DNA of 64,000 nucleotides from Cytobacillus oceanisediminis 2691 (lineage in GTDB: Bacteria > Bacillota > Bacilli > Bacillales > Cytobacillaceae). Position numbers and translations under genes: made by a program. The DNA is taken from contig NZ_CP015506.1 in NCBI RefSeq assembly GCF_000294775.2, positions 1,463,501 to 1,527,500 of the forward strand, written 5' to 3'. The notes under the pieces are model-generated. The model saw nothing but the letters and a program-made list of their open reading frames with translations, was not told the DNA's origin and did not search any database. Below are positions 29,641 to 38,727 of the stretch, piece by piece (position 1 is the first letter of the stretch; each line of letters starts with the position of its first letter).

Positions 29641-30279
29641 GTGAAGCATTGGGATTTATTTTTGGCGCCATATAAACAGGCCGTCGAAGAATTAAAAATA
29701 AAGCTAAAAGGCATGAGAAGCCAATTTGAAATGGATTCTACTCATTCCCCGATTGAATTTGTTACTGGGAGGGTAAAGCCTATTGCAAGCATTCTTGATA
29801 AGGCAAACCAAAAAGGCATTCCTCTCGACAAATTGGAATCTGAAATGCAGGATATTGCCGGTGTTAGAATGATGTGCCAATTTGTAGATGATATTAAGAG
29901 AGTGGTTGAACTATTAAGACAAAGAAATGATTTTGAAATAGTTGAAGAAAGAGATTACATATCTCATAAAAAAGCAAGCGGTTACCGCTCTTACCATGTC
30001 GTGATCCGATATCCTGTTCAGACAATAAAAGGAGAGAAGAAAATCCTGGCAGAGATTCAAATTAGAACGCTTGCCATGAATTTCTGGGCCACGGTTGAAC
30101 ATTCCTTAAATTATAAATATAAGGGCCAATTCCCTGAAGATATCCAGATGAGGCTCCAGAGAGCGGCAGAGGCTGCTTTCAGGCTTGATGAAGAAATGTC
30201 ACTCATTCGCGGTGAGATTCAGGATGCCCAGGCATTCTTTACAAGGAAAAAGGAAAAACAGCAAAAGGGAGAAAACTAA
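29641..30279 (+). CDS. relQ: Small alarmone synthetase RelQ (YjbM/SasB)
   Basis: Makes (p)ppGpp by moving pyrophosphate from ATP to GTP or GDP; synthetase domain only, no hydrolase. I chose GTG 29641 because the protein then begins MKHWDLFLAPYKQAVEELKI as in Bacillus homologues (212 aa). Motifs are RVKPIASILDKA, GVRMMCQFVDDI, KASGYRSYH and AEIQIRTLAMNFWATVEH. It forms the relQ-nadF-yjbO run with close spacing. Confidence 0.95.
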   Translation: MKHWDLFLAPYKQAVEELKIKLKGMRSQFEMDSTHSPIEFVTGRVKPIASILDKANQKGIPLDKLESEMQDIAGVRMMCQFVDDIKRVVELLRQRNDFEIVEERDYISHKKASGYRSYHVVIRYPVQTIKGEKKILAEIQIRTLAMNFWATVEHSLNYKYKGQFPEDIQMRLQRAAEAAFRLDEEMSLIRGEIQDAQAFFTRKKEKQQKGEN

Positions 30280-30304
30280 CGTATAAAAGAGGAGCTTGGA
30301 TAAG

Positions 30305-31099
30305 ATGAAATTTGCCATTACCTCAAAAGGAGATTCAAAATCTAATACACTCATGCACAAAATGAGAACCTATTTATTGGACTTCGAGCTTACATATGAT
30401 GAAGAAGAGCCTGATATAGTCATATCGGTAGGCGGGGATGGCACCTTGCTTTATGCCTTTCACCGATACAGCAGCCGTCTGGACAAGACCGCGTTTGTGG
30501 GTATACATACAGGGCATCTCGGGTTTTATGCAGACTGGGTTCCGGAGGAAATCGAAAAGCTTGTAATTGCAATTGCCAAAACCCCGTATCAGGTGATTGA
30601 ATATCCGCTCCTGGAAGTGATTATCCGCTACCAGCATGGAGGCAAAGAAACCCGTTATCTTGCATTGAATGAATCGACAGTCAAAGCGGTGGAAGGTACA
30701 TTAGTAATGGATGTGGAAATACGCGGCCAGCATTTTGAACGGTTCCGGGGAGATGGTCTTTGTGTTTCTACTCCATCAGGGAGTACAGCTTATAATAAGG
30801 CGCTGGGGGGTGCCATTCTGCATCCTTCCTTGCCTGCCATCCAGCTTGCTGAAATGGCTTCCATTAATAACAAGGTATTCCGTACAGTGGGCTCTCCGCT
30901 CGTACTGCCGGCACACCATACATGCATGCTAAAGCCTGTGAACGAGCCGGATTTTCAAATTACTATTGATCATTTGACTCTTCTTCATAAAGATGTAAAA
31001 TCAATACAATTCAGAGTGGCGGATGAAAAAATCCGTTTTGCCAGGTTCAGGCCATTCCCATTCTGGAAAAGGGTACACGATTCCTTTGTTGCTGATTGA
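30305..31099 (+). CDS. nadF: NAD kinase
   Basis: Phosphorylates NAD to NADP. I chose ATG 30305 ([10 protein letters not shown], as in Bacillus NadF) over the TTG at 30296; AAAGAGGAG at 30286-30294 is about 10 nt away. 264 aa. The GGDGT nucleotide motif is seen in [13 protein letters not shown], and the NE/D motif in [13 protein letters not shown]. RelQ is directly upstream, the same order as in B. subtilis. Confidence 0.96.
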   Translation: MKFAITSKGDSKSNTLMHKMRTYLLDFELTYDEEEPDIVISVGGDGTLLYAFHRYSSRLDKTAFVGIHTGHLGFYADWVPEEIEKLVIAIAKTPYQVIEYPLLEVIIRYQHGGKETRYLALNESTVKAVEGTLVMDVEIRGQHFERFRGDGLCVSTPSGSTAYNKALGGAILHPSLPAIQLAEMASINNKVFRTVGSPLVLPAHHTCMLKPVNEPDFQITIDHLTLLHKDVKSIQFRVADEKIRFARFRPFPFWKRVHDSFVAD

Positions 31100-31176
31100 A
31101 AAAGAAACCCTGCAGTATTTAGAATCGCTTATTTTAATAAGCCCGTTACTTCTAACAGAACAGGAGCCTATAGCTC

Positions 31177-32061
31177 ATGGCGCGTTTTGAATTACAATGG
31201 AAAATTACTGCCCCGCAGGCGGGCTCGTTAATCAGGGGATTTTTAAAAGAAAATGATATTTCTAAAACTGCACTCACTGACATAAAATTTGCTGGGGGCT
31301 TCATTAAAGTGAACAATCAGGAAGTCAATGTCCGCTATGAGCTAAAGGAAGGAGATATTCTTCAGGTTGGTTTCCCTGAAGAAGTTCCCAGTAAAGGTAT
31401 GAAGGGGGAAGACTTGCCCCTTGATATTCTTTATGAAGATGCTTATCTTCTTATAGTAAATAAACCGGCAGGTGTGAGTACCATTCCTTCCAGAGAACAT
31501 CCTTCGGGAAGTTTGGCTAATCGGCTGATTGGATACTATCAGCGAATAGGCTTAAAGTCTGCTTCGCATATCGTGACTCGACTCGATCGGGATACTTCTG
31601 GCTTGGTTTTAATTGCGAAACACAGGCACGTGCATCATTTGTTTAGCCAGCAGCAGCGCTTCCGTAAAATCCAGCGGACGTATGAAGCCTTTGCAGAAGG
31701 GACAATCAGCCGGGATGCGGGTACTATAGAACAGCCGATTGCGAGAAAAAAAGACAGTATTATTGAGCGGGAAGTTAGTGAGGCAGGTCAATATGCATGT
31801 ACTCATTATCAGGTAATCAGCCGGCGCAAAGAATTTACACATGTAAAATTAAAGCTTGAAACTGGCAGAACTCATCAGATCAGAGTCCATTTGGCATGGC
31901 TTGGTTATCCTCTTGCAGGTGATGAATTGTATGGAGGCACAAGACAGTTAATCAGGAGGCAGGCACTGCACTGCTGCAGCCTTTCCTTCTATCATCCCTT
32001 TCTGCACAGAACCCTCATGTTTGAACAGGAGCTCCCAGAAGATATGAATTGTCTATTGTAA
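31177..32061 (+). CDS. yjbO: RluD-family RNA pseudouridine synthase YjbO
   Basis: Converts uridine to pseudouridine in RNA; target position not known. 294 aa. An S4-like N-terminal part (GGFIKVNNQEVNVRYELKEGD) precedes the catalytic motif RLDRDTSGLVLIAK, which holds the essential Asp. GRTHQIRVHLAWLGYPLAGD closes the domain. ATG 31177 has a CAGGAGC site. Confidence 0.93.
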   Translation: MARFELQWKITAPQAGSLIRGFLKENDISKTALTDIKFAGGFIKVNNQEVNVRYELKEGDILQVGFPEEVPSKGMKGEDLPLDILYEDAYLLIVNKPAGVSTIPSREHPSGSLANRLIGYYQRIGLKSASHIVTRLDRDTSGLVLIAKHRHVHHLFSQQQRFRKIQRTYEAFAEGTISRDAGTIEQPIARKKDSIIEREVSEAGQYACTHYQVISRRKEFTHVKLKLETGRTHQIRVHLAWLGYPLAGDELYGGTRQLIRRQALHCCSLSFYHPFLHRTLMFEQELPEDMNCLL

Positions 32062-32085
32062 AAGCCGGCATTTGCCGGCTTTTTG
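32059..32085. terminator. Terminator between yjbO and prpE
   Basis: AAAAGCCGGCA pairs with TGCCGGCTTTTT; convergent genes share it. Confidence 0.88.
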
Positions 32086-32087
32086 GA

Positions 32088-32822
32088 TTAAATCTTCCTA
32101 AACTTCTCTTCTGCATAAGGCATGCCTGATTGGACAGACATTAATTCCATTTCCGGATATCTAATTGCGGTTAATTTATTTCCAAAAACAGCACCTGTAT
32201 CAATATTATAGGTGTTATTGATTTTCCTGACTTCCTTTACAGGAGTATGCCCATAGACGACCGCTGGCTTACCCTCATACTGTTTAGCCCAATCCCGTCT
32301 CACGGGGGTCCCGTCAGGATTTTTTTCTCCAGTTATATCTCCGTAAAGAACAAAGGTTTTAACTTTGGATGAATGCTTCCCAATGTAGCTTTCCTTAATT
32401 CCAGCATGGGCGATTACCAGTTTATTGTTGTCAAGTACATGGTATAGCGGTGCGCTTTCATATAATTCCATAAATTTACGTTTAATTTCCATCTGTGATT
32501 GCGGGTCCAGCCGCTCGTATTCAGCTGCTGTGGTTTCCAGGCCATGTGTAATTTGAACTTTATTCCCTAGAAAGTAGCGGTATAGTTTATTGCAATGATT
32601 GCCCGGGACATAGTACGACAGGTCATTTGCGGCAAGGTTATATACTGCTTCGACGACTGCCAGAGATTCTGGTCCTCTGTCTGTTAAGTCTCCAACAAAG
32701 GCGAGTTTTCTATTACTAGTGTGGACAGGAAATCCCCTCTTCCAACTATAGCCCATTTTCAAAGTCAGTTCTTTAAATTCAGCAAAGCAGCCGTGAATAT
32801 CACCAATAATATCAAGTCTCAT
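32088..32822 (-). CDS. prpE: Bis(5'-nucleosyl)-tetraphosphatase PrpE
   Basis: PPP-family metallophosphatase, 244 aa, that splits diadenosine tetraphosphate. B. subtilis PrpE also affects spore germination. Motifs are GDIHGC (residues 7-12), [12 protein letters not shown] and VPGNHC, plus H in [12 protein letters not shown] 32822 has an AGGAGC site. It diverges from mgtE. Confidence 0.93.
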   Translation of the reverse strand: MRLDIIGDIHGCFAEFKELTLKMGYSWKRGFPVHTSNRKLAFVGDLTDRGPESLAVVEAVYNLAANDLSYYVPGNHCNKLYRYFLGNKVQITHGLETTAAEYERLDPQSQMEIKRKFMELYESAPLYHVLDNNKLVIAHAGIKESYIGKHSSKVKTFVLYGDITGEKNPDGTPVRRDWAKQYEGKPAVVYGHTPVKEVRKINNTYNIDTGAVFGNKLTAIRYPEMELMSVQSGMPYAEEKFRKI

Positions 32823-32956
32823 ATATAGGCTCCTTTAATAGTTCTACTGTTATGATATCAATTTTCATAATATTTATCATGACGTTTATTTTCAGCCTGC
32901 AGAGAAAGCTTTAACGGTTTTAAGTTTAAGGAATGGGAAAATTAAAATTATGAAAA

Positions 32957-32986
32957 GTTCATAACCGTTCATTTGAAGTTATGAAT
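32957..32986. repeat. Inverted repeat in the prpE-mgtE divergent region
   Basis: GTTCATAAC (32957-32965) and GTTATGAAT (32978-32986), 8 of 9 complementary. A possible operator; no regulator can be named. Confidence 0.35.
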
Positions 32987-33020
32987 GTTCAGAGACGACA
33001 AAAAAACAAAGATTTGCTAG

Positions 33021-33208
33021 TATAGTGAAGTACGTTTTCCTGTGACGTTTTTTAACGGGCAAGAAGCTCGTGGTTCGTGTTTAACAAAAATACCGCTGGC
33101 AATATCAGTTCCACAGCAAGAATGAAATTGTTCCCATTTATCTCAGGTCCCTATGCTGGGGATGAATTTCAGAAGGATGATTTCATTGTATGAGAGGAGG
33201 TAATCTCT
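33021..33208 (+). promoter_or_regulatory. Promoter and structured leader of mgtE
   Basis: A -10-like TATAGT at 33021-33026 with a poor -35, then about 175 nt of leader. The leader has short stems, e.g. GAAATTGTTCCC (about 33123) opposite GGGATGAATTTC (about 33158). I could not match the conserved M-box (ykoK) Mg2+ riboswitch core. Mg-dependent RNA control is possible but unproven. The whole gap from 32823 contains no gene. Confidence 0.4.
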
Positions 33209-34588
33209 ATGGAAGATCACACAGTGGAAAGGACAGATTCCCACATCAATACCAGCCTTTTAATCCAATCTTTACAAAATGAAGAAATTGATATCTTCAG
33301 GAATGAATTTCTTGATATGCACCCTTATGATCAGGCTTCATTTTTTAAAGATCTGGATGAGGAAATCCGGGCGAAAATTTATCTTTATCTCTCTCCGGAA
33401 GAAATGGCAGCTCTATTTGAAAATCTGGAGATTGAGGAAGAAGATTATAAAGATGTCCTTGCTGAGATGAACCCCCACTATGCGGCGGATATGCTTTCAG
33501 AAATGTATGCCGATGATGCGGTTGATGTTTTAAATGAACTGGATAAAGACCAGGTTGTCAGCTATTTGACAATTATGGATGATGAATCGGCAAAAGAAAT
33601 TAAGGATTTGCTTCATTACGAAGAATATACAGCAGGAAGTATCATGACGACGGAATTTGTCTCACTGTCAGCCAATCAGACGGTTCGTTCTGCTATGTAT
33701 ATCCTGAAAAATGAAGCGCCAAGAGCGGAAACCATTTATTATGTGTACGTTGTAAATGACGAAAAAAAACTTATTGGCGTTATTTCATTGAGGGATTTAA
33801 TAGTAAGTGATGATGATACGATGATTTCGGAAATTACAAATGACAGGGTAGTTTCCGTATCAGTTGGCGAAGATCAGGAAGAAGTCGCAAGAAAAATTAA
33901 GGACTATAACTTCCTCGCCGTACCGGTTGTGGATTTTCAAAACCATTTGCTGGGTATTATTACAGTTGATGATGTCATGGATGTCATGGAAGAAGAAGCA
34001 TCTGATGATTATTCCAAATTGGCTGCTGTATCGGATATGGATCATATTGACAGGAATCCAGTTTCTGCAGCGCGTAAACGGCTCCCCTGGCTTATCATCC
34101 TGCTGTTTTTGGGTATGTTAACTGCAAGCCTTATCGGAAGATTTGAGGATACCCTGGATAAGGTTGCCATTCTGGCTGTTTTCATTCCTCTTATTGCAGG
34201 GATGGCAGGAAATACAGGGACTCAGGCATTGGCTGTTGCTGTCCGGGGTATTGCTACAGGTGACCTGGAGAAAGAAAATAAGTGGAAACTGGTGATAAGG
34301 GAAGCCGGGACTGGGTTAATTAATGGCGGAATTTGCGGCGTTCTTGTAACTTTCATTGTTTACTTCTGGAAAGGAAATTTCTTTCTTGGTGTTTTAGTTG
34401 GCGTTTCAATTTTGTTTACGTTGATAGTCGCCACCCTTGCCGGTGCGCTGATCCCATTGCTAATGCACAGGATGAAAATTGACCCGGCTGTAGCCTCAGG
34501 TCCATTTATTACAACTATTAATGATCTAATCAGTATTTTAATTTATTTTGGAATGGCGACATTATTTATGAGCTACTTAACAGGTTAA
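33209..34588 (+). CDS. mgtE: Magnesium transporter MgtE
   Basis: Mg2+ channel/transporter of the plasma membrane. 459 aa in family order: N domain with helical repeats (MHPYDQASFFKDLDEE), CBS pair at ~140-260 (SIMTTEFVSLSANQTVRSAM, LLGIITVDDVMDVM), then five C-terminal membrane helices with the pore motif PLIAGMAGNTGTQALA. The CBS domains sense Mg2+ in the family. It ends 12 nt before the antiporter gene, so the two probably form one operon. mgtE is not at this place in B. subtilis. Confidence 0.95.
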   Translation: MEDHTVERTDSHINTSLLIQSLQNEEIDIFRNEFLDMHPYDQASFFKDLDEEIRAKIYLYLSPEEMAALFENLEIEEEDYKDVLAEMNPHYAADMLSEMYADDAVDVLNELDKDQVVSYLTIMDDESAKEIKDLLHYEEYTAGSIMTTEFVSLSANQTVRSAMYILKNEAPRAETIYYVYVVNDEKKLIGVISLRDLIVSDDDTMISEITNDRVVSVSVGEDQEEVARKIKDYNFLAVPVVDFQNHLLGIITVDDVMDVMEEEASDDYSKLAAVSDMDHIDRNPVSAARKRLPWLIILLFLGMLTASLIGRFEDTLDKVAILAVFIPLIAGMAGNTGTQALAVAVRGIATGDLEKENKWKLVIREAGTGLINGGICGVLVTFIVYFWKGNFFLGVLVGVSILFTLIVATLAGALIPLLMHRMKIDPAVASGPFITTINDLISILIYFGMATLFMSYLTG

Positions 34589-34600
34589 GGGGGTTATGTT

Positions 34601-36460
34601 ATGGAACATGGAGCATCGGTAGCTTCGCTGGTCATTGTGATATTGGCTGCTTTTATCACGCCCATTTTGCTGCACCGGCTGAAAATTAATTTCATCCCTG
34701 TAGTGGTGGCAGAGATTCTTATAGGTTTGATTATCGGTAAAAGCGGCTTTGATATCGTGCATGAGGATATGTGGCTGGAAACTCTTTCGACTCTTGGATT
34801 TATATTTCTAATGTTCTTGAGCGGTCTGGAAATTGACTTTACAGCTTTCTCTTCGGCAAAGAAGAGAGTAAAGCTCCCAAGCGGGAAGCTTGAGCCAAAC
34901 TCTTTTGCTGTGTCTTCTATTGTATTTATAGGAATATTTTTGGTTTCATTAGGCCTATCGTATTTATTTGTCTGGGCAGGATTCATTGATAATGCCTTTT
35001 TAATGACATTAATTATTTCGACCATTTCTCTGGGAGTAGTGGTTCCAACACTTAAGGAAGCCCATTTAATGAAAACAGGCATCGGCCAAATCATTCTGCT
35101 GATTGCCGTTATTGCTGATTTGGCTACGATGATTCTTCTGGCTGTGTTTGTTTCTTTAAATGACACAGGCGGAGGGAATACCTGGCTGCTTCTCGTCCTA
35201 TTTGGCGTAGGAGTACTGCTGTATTTCCTAGGCAGAAGGTTCAAAAACCTTAATTTTCTTGAAGCGATGTCTACTGGGACTGTTCAGATTGGAACAAGAG
35301 CAGTATTTGCACTGATCATTTTCCTGGTGGCGTTATCAGAAACAGTTGGGGCAGAGAATATATTAGGTGCTTTCCTGGCCGGAGTCCTCGTATCATTGCT
35401 GGCGCCAAATCAGGAAATGATCCATAAACTGGATTCCTTTGGATATGGATTCCTCATCCCTATTTTCTTTGTGATGGTAGGGGTGGATCTCGACGTATGG
35501 ACATTGTTTGGAGATCCTAAATTGCTAATGCTTATTCCATTGCTGCTGATTGCACTGCTGCTTTCAAAACTTTTACCAATCTATATTTTAAAAAGATGGT
35601 ATGACATTAAAACTGTTATTGCTTCAGGGTTTTTATTAACGTCAACTCTTTCCCTTGTTATTGCTGCAGCAACTATTGGTGAAAGAATGGATGTCATTAC
35701 CGCCGAAATGAGCGGAACCTTGATTTTAGTCGCTGTCATAACGAGTATATTTACTCCTGTGGTCTTTAAAAAGCTATTCCCTATGGAAACGGCCGAAGAG
35801 AAAAAGCTAAAAGTATCGTTCATTGGTGCTAATCAAATGACGATGCCGATCTATAATGAACTTAAATCATCCCTTTACGAACCAGCTTTGTATCATAAAA
35901 AGCAGGAAAAGGCGGAAAAGCAGATAGCTGATTCTTTGTTTGATATCATTGAAATTGATGAATTTGATATTGAAAATTTTGAAGGTACAGAAGCAGTTGA
36001 GTCAGATATTGTAGTAATCTCGACAGGGGATGAAGAGACAAATGCCACATTATCTATTGCTTTTAAAGAAAAAGGAGTGGATCGTGTCATTTGCCGGATG
36101 GAAAGCCCTGATATGGAAGAAACATTACGGGAACATGATATTGAGCTGTTTTCAACCATTCTTTCGTCTAAGGCGCTGCTTCGTGCTTTAATCGAATCAC
36201 CAAGTGTGGTAAACATTTTAACGAACCAGGAAACAGCTTTATACGAGATCCGATTAAAGAATGAGCAGTTTGAAGGCATGATGCTTCGGCGATTCCCGTT
36301 TACAGGGGATGTAATATTCGTACGTATATTTAGAGGAAAGGATTCTATTGTTCCGCACGGGGATACTGAACTGCATGTTAATGACCGGCTGATTGTTACG
36401 GGATCTAAGGAGTACGTTGATGAATTAAAAAGGGAACTTGAATTTTGTGAATGGTGTTAG
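34601..36460 (+). CDS. yjbQ: CPA2-family cation/proton antiporter with TrkA domain
   Basis: Predicted Na+ or K+/H+ antiporter, 619 aa, matching YjbQ in length and place. About 12 membrane helices (residues ~1-385) are followed by a cytosolic RCK/TrkA_N domain with VSFIGANQMTMPIYNEL and then a TrkA_C domain ending near LIVTGSKEYVDELKRELE. The ion used is inferred from family only. Coupled to mgtE by short spacing. Confidence 0.9.
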   Translation: MEHGASVASLVIVILAAFITPILLHRLKINFIPVVVAEILIGLIIGKSGFDIVHEDMWLETLSTLGFIFLMFLSGLEIDFTAFSSAKKRVKLPSGKLEPNSFAVSSIVFIGIFLVSLGLSYLFVWAGFIDNAFLMTLIISTISLGVVVPTLKEAHLMKTGIGQIILLIAVIADLATMILLAVFVSLNDTGGGNTWLLLVLFGVGVLLYFLGRRFKNLNFLEAMSTGTVQIGTRAVFALIIFLVALSETVGAENILGAFLAGVLVSLLAPNQEMIHKLDSFGYGFLIPIFFVMVGVDLDVWTLFGDPKLLMLIPLLLIALLLSKLLPIYILKRWYDIKTVIASGFLLTSTLSLVIAAATIGERMDVITAEMSGTLILVAVITSIFTPVVFKKLFPMETAEEKKLKVSFIGANQMTMPIYNELKSSLYEPALYHKKQEKAEKQIADSLFDIIEIDEFDIENFEGTEAVESDIVVISTGDEETNATLSIAFKEKGVDRVICRMESPDMEETLREHDIELFSTILSSKALLRALIESPSVVNILTNQETALYEIRLKNEQFEGMMLRRFPFTGDVIFVRIFRGKDSIVPHGDTELHVNDRLIVTGSKEYVDELKRELEFCEWC

Positions 36461-36480
36461 GGCTCTCCGGCATCTTTCTT

Positions 36481-36525
36481 GCCGAAAAAGTTCTGCTTTA
36501 ATAGCAGGATTTTTTCGGCTTTTCT
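36481..36525 (+). terminator. Terminator of mgtE-yjbQ
   Basis: GCCGAAAAAG and TTCTGCT pair with AGCAGGA and TTTTTTCGGC in one long stem, followed by TTTTCTTTT. Confidence 0.85.
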
Positions 36526-36546
36526 TTTCAGGTAAATTGATGTACA

Positions 36547-36565
36547 ATTAGTACTAGGTACTAAT
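36547..36565 (+). promoter_or_regulatory. FapR operator at the fabI promoter
   Basis: ATTAGTACTAGGTACTAAT is a near-perfect palindrome and matches the FapR box (TTAGTACCTAGTCTTAA type). It lies about 33 nt upstream of the fabI start, within the -35/-10 region (TTGATG at 36537). FapR represses lipid genes until malonyl-CoA binds it (established). Confidence 0.85.
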
Positions 36566-36597
36566 AACATGTAATAATAAATCAGGAGGATTTTAAA

Positions 36598-37368
36598 ATG
36601 ACTCTTTCACTAAATGGCAAAACATTCGTTGTAATGGGTGTGGCAAATAAAAGAAGTATTGCATGGGGAATTGCCAAATCCCTTCATGATGCTGGTGCCC
36701 GTTTAATTTTTACATATGCGGGAGAAAGACTTGAGAAAAGTGTGCGTGAACTGGCTGAATCATTGGAGGATGCACATTCATTAGTTCTTCCTTGTGATGT
36801 AACAAGTGATGAAGACATCGCGAAATGCTTTGGCACGATTAAGGAGGAAGCTGGTGTAATTCATGGAATTGCCCACTGCATCGCCTTTGCCCATAAAGAA
36901 GAACTTCAGGGAGAATATATGAACACCACAAGAGACGGGTTTCTTTTAGCTCACAATATCAGCTCTTATTCATTGACTGCCGTTGCCAAGGAAGCAAAAG
37001 GCTTAATGACAGAAGGCGGAAGCATTGTGACTCTCACATACCTTGGCGGTGAAAAGGTTGTGAAAAATTATAATGTTATGGGTGTAGCAAAAGCCTCCCT
37101 TGACGCAAGTGTCAAATATTTGGCAAACGACCTCGGTAAAGATGGAATTCGGGTCAATTCCATTTCAGCAGGTCCAATCAGGACTCTTTCTGCAAAAGGA
37201 ATCAGCGAGTTCAATTCTATCCTGAAAGAAATTGAAGAACGGGCTCCTCTACGTAAAACAACAACACCGGAAGAAGTAGGGGATACAGCTTTATTCTTAT
37301 TCAGCAGCCTGTCCCGAGGAATAACGGGTGAAAATATTCACGTAGATTCCGGTTATCATATTCTGTAA
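36598..37368 (+). CDS. fabI: Enoyl-ACP reductase (NADH) FabI
   Basis: Last reduction step of fatty-acid elongation, target of triclosan in the family. 256 aa, SDR fold. The cofactor segment reads GVANKRSIAWGIA and the catalytic Tyr-x6-Lys is YNVMGVAK, preceded by LTYLGGEKVV. ATG 36598 has a CAGGAGG site. The FapR box upstream ties it to fabHF control. Confidence 0.97.
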   Translation: MTLSLNGKTFVVMGVANKRSIAWGIAKSLHDAGARLIFTYAGERLEKSVRELAESLEDAHSLVLPCDVTSDEDIAKCFGTIKEEAGVIHGIAHCIAFAHKEELQGEYMNTTRDGFLLAHNISSYSLTAVAKEAKGLMTEGGSIVTLTYLGGEKVVKNYNVMGVAKASLDASVKYLANDLGKDGIRVNSISAGPIRTLSAKGISEFNSILKEIEERAPLRKTTTPEEVGDTALFLFSSLSRGITGENIHVDSGYHIL

Positions 37369-37376
37369 TAGAAATT

Positions 37377-37407
37377 GCCTGCTCCAATGTGAGCGGGCTT
37401 TTTTTAT
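37377..37407 (+). terminator. Terminator of fabI
   Basis: GCCTGCTC pairs with GAGCGGGC, followed by a run of seven T. Confidence 0.85.
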
Positions 37408-37440
37408 TTCCATCAGAAACGAAAGCCCATCTTCTGCATA

Positions 37441-37449
37441 CATATAATA
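37441..37449 (+). promoter_or_regulatory. Sigma-K-like -10 upstream of cotO
   Basis: CATATAATA fits the sigma-K -10 pattern CATANNNTA, about 36 nt before the start. No matching AC -35 is found at 16-17 nt. Confidence 0.4.
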
Positions 37450-37484
37450 CGACGAACAATAAGATTAGCGGAGGTGGGCAAAAA

Positions 37485-38027
37485 ATGGCTGAGAAAAAAG
37501 TGAAGGAACCATTATTTTATATACAGCAGCCGAGTTTTCAATTTCCAGAAACCAGGATGCAAACAGTCTACTCCAGCAGAAAAGCAGAGCTGGATCGTAA
37601 ACTGGAACAAAAAGAAAGTGTACCGGAACCCGCAGACAAAATAAATGAACAGGCGATGCCCGAAGAAAAGAACGAAAATATGACCGAAATAAAGGTGAAG
37701 GAAGCTATTGAAGAATTCGAAGCAGGCAGGGAAGAGAAAAAAGAAAGTGCATCCTTTGCGTTTACGTCGGAAAAAAGAAAGCCGGCTTTCAATCGTGTAA
37801 AAAGCTTTAAGGAAATGGACACTCTTGAGCGACTGGATTACTTAATTGATTTTCCTAAACAGCTTCCGCCTATACCCTGTATATTTGAAACCGGCGAGAA
37901 GGCAATAAGGGGATTTCTGGTTTCAAAAAATGAAGAATGGATCGAGATTAAGTTGTTCGATGATACAATTGAGCAATTAAATCTTCAATCTTTAAATACA
38001 GTTAAAATGATTGGACTAAGAAGGTAA
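37485..38027 (+). CDS. cotO: Spore coat protein CotO
   Basis: Outer spore coat morphogenetic protein. I chose ATG 37485 (GGAGGTGGG site) giving MAEKKVKEPLFYIQQPSFQF, 180 aa; an upstream extension has no site. The middle is Glu/Lys-rich and unstructured-looking, and the C-terminal ~75 residues (DTLERLDYLIDFPKQLPPIP onward) look folded. Position between fabI and cotZ matches B. subtilis cotO. Confidence 0.9.
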   Translation: MAEKKVKEPLFYIQQPSFQFPETRMQTVYSSRKAELDRKLEQKESVPEPADKINEQAMPEEKNENMTEIKVKEAIEEFEAGREEKKESASFAFTSEKRKPAFNRVKSFKEMDTLERLDYLIDFPKQLPPIPCIFETGEKAIRGFLVSKNEEWIEIKLFDDTIEQLNLQSLNTVKMIGLRR

Positions 38028-38051
38028 AACTAAACTCTGGGGGAAATCGGC

Positions 38052-38090
38052 CAAAAAAATAGCCAGCCGAATGGTCGGCTGGCTGCATTT
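38052..38090. terminator. Terminator between cotO and cotZ
   Basis: AGCCAGCCGA pairs with TCGGCTGGCT; A-run on one side and TTTAATT on the other serve both convergent genes. Confidence 0.85.
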
Positions 38091-38092
38091 AA

Positions 38093-38596
38093 TTAGTCTT
38101 CACAGATATCCAGGTCAACATCTGCAATACATTGAACAGCGCAGAAACATGTTAAATCAACGGTAACACAGTCATTTGTACTGCGGAAGTAGTCAACTTC
38201 GCAAACCTTTCTTAAGTCGATGCAGCAGTCATCTGCAAGGTTTACTGTCTTGTCAGGGCCTTCTTTTCTGTTAACCGGCTCCAGTACACGAAGCACCGCG
38301 CAGCAGTTATCGAATACTTCTTCTACTCTAAAAAAGATCGAAACACATGCACAGTCATTTCCTGTAAAGAATGCATGGAATGGTGAACCGTCCGCAGTTT
38401 TTAGTGTGAATACGCGTGTATCCGGACGCTTATGGCGCTTTCTGTTTGAAGGTGATATCGCTCCAAGCGGCTCCAGGAAACAGTTTGAAGGGCATTCGCA
38501 CACATCTTCTGCGTTATCTTGAATATCTTTTATAGCACGAACTACTTCACATACACAGCTTTTGCCTTTGAAGTCGTCTTTTTTTCCACAACCCAT
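38093..38596 (-). CDS. cotZ: Cys-rich spore crust protein, CotY/CotZ family
   Basis: Structural protein of the outermost spore layer (crust) in Bacillus. I chose ATG 38596 (AAGGAGG site), 167 aa starting MGCGKKDDFKGKSC. Many cysteines (CVCEVV, CECPSNC, NDCACVS, NNCC-type clusters) support cross-linking or ordered self-assembly. Only one CotY/Z paralogue is present here, whereas B. subtilis has cotZ and cotY followed by cotX, W, V, which are missing. CotY cannot be excluded. Confidence 0.9.
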   Translation of the reverse strand: MGCGKKDDFKGKSCVCEVVRAIKDIQDNAEDVCECPSNCFLEPLGAISPSNRKRHKRPDTRVFTLKTADGSPFHAFFTGNDCACVSIFFRVEEVFDNCCAVLRVLEPVNRKEGPDKTVNLADDCCIDLRKVCEVDYFRSTNDCVTVDLTCFCAVQCIADVDLDICED

Positions 38597-38727
38597 TTTT
38601 GTTTTCCTCCTTGTTTGTTTCTTGTGGTCTACACTACTAACATATTGCCGAAGTGCCCTATGGGTTACGGACAAACGCCTTGTTTTTTGAAAAAATAGGC
38701 TATTTTTTTACATTGGAGGTGAAAAAA

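Noticed and set aside
33000-33208. M-box magnesium riboswitch in front of mgtE
   Set aside because: The conserved core sequence and the characteristic stems could not be found by eye, so I list only an unspecified leader.
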